A stretch of 13,843 nt of DNA from contig CASBPW010000267.1 of assembly GCA_949127685.1 (NCBI GenBank), positions 1 through 13,843 on the forward strand, written 5' to 3'. Of this stretch, positions 1 to 5,324 are shown piece by piece (position 1 is the stretch's first letter; every line of letters begins with the position of its first letter). A program made the translations under genes and the position numbers. This stretch comes from Candidatus Sivonenia alaskensis PMM_0068 (lineage in GTDB: Bacteria > Cyanobacteriota > Cyanobacteriia > Gloeobacterales > PMM-0068). Below the pieces are notes generated by a model. The model saw only the letters and a program-made list of their open reading frames with translations, did not search any database and was not told the DNA's origin.

Positions 1-237
1 GAATACTATCTGGATGCCCTCAAAGAAGCGGAACAGAAATGGCAAATCCAATCGGCTACGGCTGATGCAGAATCTGTAGAAAAAGTCTTGTCCCAAGCTT
101 CTGGGAATAAGGCTATTCCTAAGCTAAAGAGTATCCATCGTGCGCAGTCTAAACGCACAGAACGCCAGAAATTAGCTGTGCATACTGGTCAAATTTGGGT
201 AGAGGAAGAGGCTGATGAAGAAGATGAAGAAGATTAA
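1..237 (+). CDS. C-terminal part of an unknown protein with acidic tail (5' truncated)
   Basis: Frame 1 is open from the first base to a TAA at 235-237, giving 78 residues of a gene that starts outside the window. The fragment is hydrophilic and looks helical. It has a basic patch (HRAQSKRTERQK, about residues 47-58) followed by a strongly acidic end that finishes EEADEEDEED. I recognise no domain and assign no function. A basic segment followed by an acidic tail is seen in nucleic-acid-associated proteins, but that is only suggestive. About 280 bp of mostly non-coding sequence follows, so it ends its transcription unit. Codon use looks normal for the window. Confidence 0.6.
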   Translation, partial: EYYLDALKEAEQKWQIQSATADAESVEKVLSQASGNKAIPKLKSIHRAQSKRTERQKLAVHTGQIWVEEEADEEDEED

Positions 238-521
238 GTAGAAGCATGATGTATAGATTTTACTGATCGAGTTCGATAGGTATTTCTAGTTAGCAGACCC
301 CCCTGTTTTCCTCCTTGACTGGGGTCAATTACAGCTCCAGTATTCTTTCATCAAGAGGGTTTATATTCCTTAAGCGAAATTGGCAACATCATAGGTAAAC
401 TTGGCATTCATCGGGAAGAGTGGCGAACAGAAAAAGGAAGAAAATAAGAAAACATGACCTTTTTATCGAGGCTTAAGTATGGGCATATTTTTTATAGCGG
501 TTGTGCTGCAAAATTGATTGG
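238..521. other. Intergenic stretch with a possible hairpin and a short ORF remnant
   Basis: No complete gene is visible. A weak stem, ACTGGGG at 318-324 against CTCCAGT at 335-341 (one G-T pair), precedes a T-rich stretch and could end transcription of the upstream gene, though it lies about 80 bp after its stop. Positions 319-447 are open on the plus strand from just after a TGA to a TAA. They encode a coding-like segment (YSLSEIGNIIGKLGIHREEW) without a usual start codon, so this is most likely the end of a decayed gene. Confidence 0.35.
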
Positions 522-916
522 CTAAGGCGTCCAGAGGTCCAAATTCTTGAACCAACTTAAGTCTCGATAGTCCAACGTCCATACGCTCGCCTCGGACCGT
601 TGGGCTGTGACTACTACTGAAGCATCCTCTAAACTGTCTTTCCAGTCAGGCATCTGAAGGACAAGGTTGTAGATTTCCCGAAACGTTTTCATCTCCATTG
701 GTATCACTAAGGTCTCTTCAATGCAGTTTGAGCTACTTTAGAAGACTGTTCCCGACATACAAACTTATAGACTTTGAACAGAATGGGCAAGGGAGTCAGA
801 ACCTCGTTAAATAAACCGGGCAGTTTGCCAAAACCAGCCTTGCATTGCTCGTGGTAATCGTCCTTGGCGGAAAACAGAGGAATGAGTGGGCCAGTATCTA
901 GAACGAGTCGTTTCAT
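522..916 (-). pseudogene. vapC: VapC-like PIN-domain toxin, frameshifted
   Basis: Two minus-strand pieces together make one PIN-domain ribonuclease. The first (916 down to 707) begins MKRLVLDTGPLI, with the conserved first Asp at residue 7, and runs to an early TAG. The second, in another frame (readable from about 764 and ending at 522), carries the C-terminal PIN signature with Asp in EDAS and Asp in WTLDYRD. The frame change lies between 765 and 707 and fits loss of one base. The second acidic residue of PIN catalysis, normally Glu in a TPLPxLxE context, reads Lys (residue 48, codon AAA at 775-773), a single transition from GAA. The toxin therefore looks doubly inactivated. It begins inside the antitoxin stop (ATGA overlap), the usual translational coupling. 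PIN toxins cleave tRNA or rRNA; this copy should not. Confidence 0.75.
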
Positions 917-1122
917 CTTAGATGGTCTTCGTTGACCGATGCATCAGGCGGAGCATTTTCCACAATGCCTGCCAGTTCCAAGAGCCTCGAACCATTTTTG
1001 GGCCGTAATTTTTCCTCAAGAGCTACCTGTATCAGACTGGAGGGGTTTTGCTCTGGATGGTTCTTCAAGTATTCTTCAAGCTGGCCCCAGAGTTCGTCTG
1101 GAATGTATAACGTTCGTTTCAT
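913..1122 (-). CDS. Antitoxin of a VapBC-type module (ribbon-helix-helix-like)
   Basis: This is a 69-residue protein starting at an ATG. The N-terminal segment RTLYIPDELWGQLEEYLKNH resembles the strand-helix start of ribbon-helix-helix DNA-binding antitoxins, followed by a helix (SSLIQVALEEKL). The C-terminal part (LLELAGIVENAPPDASVNEDH) resembles the toxin-wrapping tail of VapB-type antitoxins. Its TGA overlaps the ATG of the PIN toxin by 4 bp, and a perfect palindrome lies just upstream, fitting autoregulation by antitoxin dimers. The antitoxin frame is intact although its toxin is broken, so it may persist as an orphan repressor. The family assignment is by pattern and context, without alignment. 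Confidence 0.7.
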   Translation of the reverse strand: MKRTLYIPDELWGQLEEYLKNHPEQNPSSLIQVALEEKLRPKNGSRLLELAGIVENAPPDASVNEDHLR

Positions 1123-1134
1123 AGCTGCCTCGCT

Positions 1135-1162
1135 TATAGGTACAACCTATGTTGTACCTATA
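1135..1162. promoter_or_regulatory. Palindromic operator upstream of the antitoxin gene
   Basis: Perfect 12-bp arms, TATAGGTACAAC (1135-1146) and GTTGTACCTATA (1151-1162), are separated by 4 bp (CTAT). The element ends 13 bp upstream of the antitoxin ATG on the minus strand. A dyad here is what a dimeric ribbon-helix-helix antitoxin would bind to repress its own operon. TATA-like steps inside the arms suggest that it overlaps the promoter. Confidence 0.65.
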
Positions 1163-1273
1163 TATTTTGGCATATCTGGCAAGATAGCAAGTGGGTGATC
1201 TGCTAGATCTCAAAGTCAAAAGTCTTATGTTTTGAGAAAATCGCTGATGGTATAGTTTTGAAGTTGTCGGTAG

Positions 1274-1441
1274 AGCGATGCACTGCACATAATTCTTAAC
1301 CATAGAAGCGATAATCCACTTCAAAGCTTGTCATCGCTGGCTGAGGAAGAAGCCTTGCTCGTTATATCTAACCTGCAAGGACGAAACGGAGCAGTCTATC
1401 GTAGATTCAGCGACCCCGATAAATATTTGAAACAGCGTTAA
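1274..1441 (+). pseudogene. Short coding-like remnant, unknown family
   Basis: The frame is open for 55 codons from just after TAG (1271-1273) to TAA (1439-1441). It contains a composition-balanced segment with charged helix (SLAEEEALLVISNLQ) followed by VYRRFSDPDKYLKQR. No ATG or GTG with a Shine-Dalgarno sequence precedes it, and the sequence stops abruptly at KQR, which suggests truncation at both ends. I do not recognise the family with confidence. It lies in a stretch with another decayed locus, so decay is more likely than a functional small protein. Confidence 0.3.
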
Positions 1442-1683
1442 AAAACAGAGCATTGCGTAAGAAATAAGTTCATCAAAAAAGGCAGTTAGCCTGTCTCAGG
1501 CTATCCTTAATATTTTGTTATTAAACAATCAGGATGGATGGAAGAGGCGTACAACGGGCAGAACCGTATAGTGCAATTTCTAATATCTGCGTTAGTCCTA
1601 AGCATATCAGCATTTACCTATCCAGACAGCATGATAAGTTATATCAATTTACTTTTTAAATGTTACAAACCTGACCCCTCCCA

Positions 1684-1706
1684 ACCTCCCCTTGCCAAGG
1701 GGAGGT
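1684..1706. repeat. Interspersed palindromic repeat of cyanobacterial type
   Basis: Perfect 10-bp arms ACCTCCCCTT (1684-1693) and AAGGGGAGGT (1697-1706) enclose a GCC loop. They are preceded by a pyrimidine-rich run (CTGACCCCTCCCA, 1671-1683). CCTCCCC/GGGGAGG hairpins of this form recur between genes in many cyanobacterial genomes. Only one copy is in this window, so repetition within this genome is inferred. Confidence 0.6.
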
Positions 1707-1834
1707 GATTAATCTATCGCAAATATTTATCAAATTGGTATGAGGCTTTCTGCTCTATCGAAGCTGCTATGGGATGAAGCCATAATAGGTACCATTAAAG
1801 TAATAAAAAAGCAAATTAGAAAATATTGGCGGCT

Positions 1835-3070
1835 TTAAAATCGCGCTAAATTGCGAGACTCAGCAACTTGATCTATGAAATCAATTACGGCTGTGGTTAT
1901 AGCTTGTGGATATTTTAGGTCAGAGGATTGTATGTGGAGAAAACGAACGCTCACATCTTCGGCTAAAGCTTGGGCTAGGGCATGAGAATCGTTGTAATGG
2001 GCATAGGCCAATTCCAAATGAGGTCTTGCCCGCTCCAGCCGCTCCAGGGAAGGGAGACGGTTGCGCTTTACATGACAGTTAAAGGTTGAATCCGATGGAA
2101 TAAGGTTCCAAAGTTCATTGATCGGATAAACAGAAAGGGGCATTAGATGGTCTATATCATACGCTTGTAGACTAATCATTTTTGCAGTCCAAGGGCAGAT
2201 GAATTGTTTACCTTCCATCATCAGCAACTCAACTTGATTACGTTCCCAGGTTAAGGGCCTACGGTTATCCGGTCGGTCGGTTAATAGGCGGTAAACATCA
2301 CCACGATCAATCGTAATTCCTGGCCCTTGATGCACATTCTCTGTAAATAAACACCACTCGTGAATACATAATGCTTCTACCCAAAGGGAAACATCCCGAA
2401 AGGTGCGCCAAAGAGCTGGTTCAAAAATTAGGCATAGCTCATCTCCTTCCACCCCCGGAAGCGGAATTACGTTACGCGGAGCATCATAAACATGAGAATT
2501 ATCAGCAACTCGATAAACTGTTTCTTTCATAGATTTTGTAGGCAAGTAGATCATATTACTAAGCTGGCTGCACCTGGTAGGACGTGAAAACACTCCCCAC
2601 TTGCCGGGACCAGCATGACAAATCGGATTTTCCAGCGCCTTACAGATGGACTTAATTGCCCTCTCATAAGCTGTGAGAAAAGCTAGTGAATATGTGCGCC
2701 GCTTCCGCAGTACACGCAGCTCATTAATTACAAAAAACCCATCGGCGGGCCGTGAGATTCCTCCTGAGAACTTCTCCCAGTCTTGCCGAAAAGCAGTCAG
2801 GTCATCCCGGAAGGCTATATCATTGCGCAACTCGCTTCTTGCTCCTTGCAAAATTGGCTTACTCCCCTCCACAAAAGGCCAATAATACGCGATCCAAAAT
2901 TCAGCCAGCCTACGTAGGGGAACCGCAACACACTGGTCATAATTGCGCAAATCAGGAAAAGCCAAAACCACATCATTGATAGCCCTGAGCAAAGCGATTT
3001 TGTAGCTCGTTCGCTTTGAGTCATGTTTGAGAATGGTACTGATTACTTTCCCTGGCGAAATAGGAGTCAC
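1835..3070 (-). CDS. HNH endonuclease-domain protein, probable defence nuclease
   Basis: This 411-residue protein starts at a GTG. No ATG, GTG or TTG lies upstream in frame before the TAG at 3103-3101. The C-terminal third carries an HNH (beta-beta-alpha metal) nuclease core: YDIDHLMPLS with Asp307 and His308, ELWNLIPSDS with Asn322, then NCHVKRNRLPS with Asn331 and Lys335. The zinc-knuckle CxxC often found before HNH cores is reduced to CPWT (Cys292). The N-terminal approximately 290 residues are a separate, mostly helical region with TSYKIALLRAINDVV (21-35) and VPLRRLAEFWIAYYWPF (50-66), which may recognise DNA or sense invasion. There is no signal peptide or membrane segment. No methylase, ATPase or partner gene is adjacent, so it is either a solitary restriction-like nuclease or a detached part of a larger system. 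The HNH call is firm, the defence role is inferred, and I do not know the target. Confidence 0.75.
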   Translation of the reverse strand: MTPISPGKVISTILKHDSKRTSYKIALLRAINDVVLAFPDLRNYDQCVAVPLRRLAEFWIAYYWPFVEGSKPILQGARSELRNDIAFRDDLTAFRQDWEKFSGGISRPADGFFVINELRVLRKRRTYSLAFLTAYERAIKSICKALENPICHAGPGKWGVFSRPTRCSQLSNMIYLPTKSMKETVYRVADNSHVYDAPRNVIPLPGVEGDELCLIFEPALWRTFRDVSLWVEALCIHEWCLFTENVHQGPGITIDRGDVYRLLTDRPDNRRPLTWERNQVELLMMEGKQFICPWTAKMISLQAYDIDHLMPLSVYPINELWNLIPSDSTFNCHVKRNRLPSLERLERARPHLELAYAHYNDSHALAQALAEDVSVRFLHIQSSDLKYPQAITTAVIDFIDQVAESRNLARF

Positions 3071-3187
3071 ACTATACGCTCTTGTGGAAATAGCCCTTGG
3101 CTAGAAATGGTTCTCTGACATGAAAGTCCCATATCTTATCTGATAACAAACTTGCTCTATAGCTAGAAGCATACCCAGTCTATGGAG

Positions 3188-3361
3188 TTATTTGCACAAC
3201 CTCTCGAAAAGGTATATTCCAGGGATTGTAGGTGTCTTGGGCTTGATGTCTTGAAAAGATAGAATATGGTATTCGACAAAAGCTGATTTCTTTGTCAGCC
3301 TTTGTTTCATCTCAAACCTTCTAGGTGTACAAAGTTCTAGGAGTTTTTGAGGATCACACAT
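3188..3361 (-). CDS. Doubtful small ORF or remnant, unknown
   Basis: From the ATG at 3361-3359 the minus strand encodes 57 residues ending PTIPGIYLFERLCK. A TTG start at 3388 would add 9 residues. The protein is basic, and PGIYLF looks like the start of a GIY-type strand, but nothing follows it, so a truncated gene is as likely as a real small protein. It sits upstream of the HNH gene on the same strand, 117 bp apart, and divergent from ssb. No good ribosome binding site is seen. Low confidence. Confidence 0.2.
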   Translation of the reverse strand: MCDPQKLLELCTPRRFEMKQRLTKKSAFVEYHILSFQDIKPKTPTIPGIYLFERLCK

Positions 3362-3408
3362 AAGATTTCGGCTGCGCCTGCCGGACAAGGCGGAGGGGTC
3401 TAATGGTT

Positions 3409-3414
3409 TAGAAT
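3409..3414 (+). promoter_or_regulatory. Possible -10 element of ssb
   Basis: TAGAAT matches the TATAAT consensus at 4-5 positions and lies 26 bp before the ssb ATG. No good -35 is seen at 16-18 bp, so the call is weak. Confidence 0.3.
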
Positions 3415-3439
3415 AGGCTTCTAGCTTTACCTCATTCCT

Positions 3440-3814
3440 ATGACTCTGAACCTTGTGACTCTTGTTGGCCGTGCCGGAAGCGACCCGGAAATGAAATATT
3501 TTGAATCCGGTTCGGTGAAATGTTCCTTTTCTCTCGCCGTAAACCGCAATACTAAAAAGGATGAGCAGCCGGATTGGTTCACCTTAGAGATGTGGAGCCG
3601 AACAGCAGAAGTGGCGGGAGAGTACGTGCGCAAAGGCTCTCTCATTGGGATCACAGGCGCTTTGAACATGCAGCGCTGGAATGACCGAACCAGTGGGGAA
3701 GCCAGGGAGCGACCTGTGATTAAGGTAGAGCGTCTGGAACTATTGGGTAGCCGCAAGGAAGGCGGCGGTGGGGATGATAGTTCTATGCCCAGCCCAGATA
3801 TGGATGATTTCTAG
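3440..3814 (+). CDS. ssb: Single-stranded DNA-binding protein
   Basis: This 124-residue OB-fold protein coats single-stranded DNA in replication, repair and recombination. The N terminus NLVTLVGRAGSDPEMKYFES and the following CSFSLAVNRN are the signature of cyanobacterial SSBs, which are shorter than E. coli SSB (about 178). WFTLEMWSRTAEVAGEYVRKG contains the conserved aromatic and Trp strands. A short Gly-rich and acidic tail ends DMDDF, a reduced version of the usual DDDIPF partner-binding tip. The ATG is preceded by no clear Shine-Dalgarno sequence. The TAG stop at 3812-3814 lies within the CTAG that also encodes the thiS stop on the other strand, so the two genes converge with no spacer. 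Confidence 0.93.
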   Translation: MTLNLVTLVGRAGSDPEMKYFESGSVKCSFSLAVNRNTKKDEQPDWFTLEMWSRTAEVAGEYVRKGSLIGITGALNMQRWNDRTSGEARERPVIKVERLELLGSRKEGGGGDDSSMPSPDMDDF

Positions 3815-4014
3815 CCACCACCAACTACGGTGACAATCTCGAATACATCCCCCGCCTTTACCTGAGTTGCGGCCCAATCTTGGCGATGGAGAATATCTCG
3901 GTTGTATTCGATGACAACCAATTGGGGTGGAAAAGCGAGTTGTTCAAGCAGTCCCAATACCGTCGTCGATTCAGGACATTCGTGGGATTCACCATTAACC
4001 TTGAGGCTGACCAT
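3811..4014 (-). CDS. thiS: ThiS sulfur carrier protein (thiamin biosynthesis)
   Basis: This is a 67-residue ubiquitin-fold protein. ThiS is adenylated and thiocarboxylated at its C-terminal Gly and donates sulfur to thiazole synthase (ThiG) in making the thiazole of thiamin. The evidence is its size, the start MVSLKVNGES, the middle VVIEYNRDILHRQDWAAT and the C terminus GDVFEIVTVVGGG, which keeps the required Gly-Gly end with one extra Gly before it. It begins inside thiE (20-bp overlap), so the two are translated from one message. Its stop shares CTAG with the convergent ssb stop. No thiG lies in the window. Confidence 0.92.
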   Translation of the reverse strand: MVSLKVNGESHECPESTTVLGLLEQLAFPPQLVVIEYNRDILHRQDWAATQVKAGDVFEIVTVVGGG

Positions 4015-5038
4015 GGAGCTTCTCTAAAAACTGTTGGGTAGTGTGCTTGGGGTCGGGAGCATTCATGATAGCGCGGACGACAGCGACTCTCGTTCCTCCC
4101 GCTTGGAGCACCTTATCTATATTTTCCAAGTCAAGACCGCCAATCGCAAATCCAGGTAAAGGGATCTGTTCCGCACAGTAGCGCACGTATTCCAAGCCGA
4201 CGGGTTCTCTTCCTGCTTTGGTTGGGGTTGCATAGACAGGCCCCACCCCGATATAGTCTGCTCCCTCGGCCAGGGCTGCCATCGCTTCCGTTGGACGATG
4301 AGTCGAGCGCCCAATCACAGCATCGGCACCCAGGATGCGGCGGGCCAAGGCCACTCCCGCATCTTCCTGCCCGACATGCACCCCATCACATTCCAGGGCC
4401 AGGGCCAAATCTGGTCGGTCATTAAGAATAAATAGGGCTCTGTGGTCGGTGCAGAGCTTTCTAAGGGCTCGTCCCAAACGCATAATTTCACTATCGCTAC
4501 TGGTTTTTTCTCTGAGCTGAACAAGGCGGAGGCCGCCGAGCAAAGCTTGTTCGACTACTTCCACTAAATTGGGGTGAGGAGAAGTCACCAGATATAAACG
4601 GCATTGCGTAAAGACCTGCTGGGCCGTAGACATGGATTGGTTGAATATCTGTTCTAGGGTGTACACCCGATAACGTAGATTTTTGATATGGGCAGTGAAC
4701 GAAGCATCATAGAGTTTGCCATACTCTTCCAGCACTCTGAGGGCTTCTTGGGTGCGCACAAAGTTAGCGCGGACTACCCCGGTGAGACTAGAGCGTTTTT
4801 CTTCATCGGGATGAGAAAGGGAAGTGCCTGGATCTTCAGGCGTATTGCGACTCTGGCAGATAGTCGGAGATTGCAAAGCTGCCAACTCATGGCGCAGAGA
4901 CTTGCACTGATCCACCAATTTCCCATTTTCTAAGGCAAATCGAGCCCACTCTTCCACCACACGGATACCTTCACGAGCACGGTCTAGGTTGGCGTCGAGA
5001 ATACGTAGTAGGGCCTTTTCGGGGACTAAAGAAGACAA
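3995..5038 (-). CDS. thiE: ThiD2-ThiE fusion: thiamin-phosphate synthase with N-terminal ThiD2-type domain
   Basis: This 347-residue protein has two parts. Residues 1-140 are the cyanobacterial N-terminal extension (ThiD2 family), proposed as an HMP-phosphate kinase. Residues 146-345 are ThiE, the TIM barrel that joins HMP-pyrophosphate and thiazole phosphate to thiamin phosphate. ThiE motifs are LYLVTSPHPN, LVQLREK (172-178), LNDRPDLA (205-212), DGVHVGQED (218-226), YIGVGPVYATPTKAG (262-276) and AIGGL (298-302). The N domain has an internal repeat: ANLDRAREGIRVVEEWAR (16-33) resembles ANFVRTQEALRVLEEYGK (91-108). The start is TTG at 5038, chosen because AAGGA (5050-5046) sits 7 nt upstream and no ATG in frame competes. 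It overlaps thiS. I see no TPP riboswitch in the leader. Confidence 0.92.
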   Translation of the reverse strand: MSSLVPEKALLRILDANLDRAREGIRVVEEWARFALENGKLVDQCKSLRHELAALQSPTICQSRNTPEDPGTSLSHPDEEKRSSLTGVVRANFVRTQEALRVLEEYGKLYDASFTAHIKNLRYRVYTLEQIFNQSMSTAQQVFTQCRLYLVTSPHPNLVEVVEQALLGGLRLVQLREKTSSDSEIMRLGRALRKLCTDHRALFILNDRPDLALALECDGVHVGQEDAGVALARRILGADAVIGRSTHRPTEAMAALAEGADYIGVGPVYATPTKAGREPVGLEYVRYCAEQIPLPGFAIGGLDLENIDKVLQAGGTRVAVVRAIMNAPDPKHTTQQFLEKLHGQPQG

Positions 5039-5205
5039 CGTACAGTCCTTTTTTATCGCATAGTATTCAAATTAACCCAAATTCCGGCACTAAGAGACTC
5101 AATATCTATGCGTTAACAGGACGCTAAAGGCTCTGAAGCTTTTGCTAAGGAGTTGAGCTAAGTAAACAGGTATGAATCTATTTTAAGACAAACGACATCA
5201 ACTCA

Positions 5206-5220
5206 TTTCATTCAATGAAA
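5206..5220. promoter_or_regulatory. Perfect palindrome between thiE and the beta-helix gene
   Basis: TTTCATT (5206-5212) and AATGAAA (5214-5220) flank a central C. It lies 19 bp upstream of a TTGACA hexamer, in the divergent region. It could be a regulator binding site, but no factor is identifiable. Confidence 0.35.
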
Positions 5221-5239
5221 GACTTACGCAGAGAGTATT

Positions 5240-5270
5240 TTGACATCTAAACTACCTATTTATCTGATAA
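5240..5270 (+). promoter_or_regulatory. Candidate promoter of the beta-helix gene
   Basis: An exact -35 TTGACA occupies 5240-5245. The -10 is less clear: TCTGAT at 17-bp spacing (5263-5268) or TGATAA at 19 bp (5265-5270). The ribosome binding site TGAGGA (5315-5320) precedes the ATG at 5325. Confidence 0.4.
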
Positions 5271-5324
5271 CATAAATTCCATTAGTATCTTTCTAACTCT
5301 GTCGTAAAACCCTGTGAGGATTTT

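Larger units (their letters stand above)
1163..1834. other. Gene-poor stretch with ORF remnant and interspersed repeat
   Basis: There is no intact gene. A plus-strand segment, open from 1274 after a TAG to a TAA at 1439-1441, is coding-like at its end (SLSSLAEEEALLVISNLQGR, then AVYRRFSDPDKYLKQR) but has no convincing start or ribosome binding site. It is probably a gene remnant. The palindromic repeat at 1684-1706 is listed separately. The rest is AT-rich, with no RNA gene or further dyad that I can support. Confidence 0.4.
3071..3439. other. Intergenic stretch between HNH gene and ssb
   Basis: Apart from a doubtful minus-strand ORF (3188-3361), I see no gene or RNA here. TAGAAT at 3409-3414 could be the -10 of ssb, giving a leader of roughly 20 nt; no -35 at standard spacing is convincing. 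No tRNA T-loop signature occurs. Confidence 0.35.

Noticed and set aside
932..1198. Plus-strand ORFs opposite the antitoxin gene
   Set aside because: They are shadows of the antitoxin frame and run through the palindromic operator.
5039..5324. TPP riboswitch upstream of thiE
   Set aside because: No CTGAGA-type thi-box is present on the minus strand in the leader, and the ribosome binding site is open.
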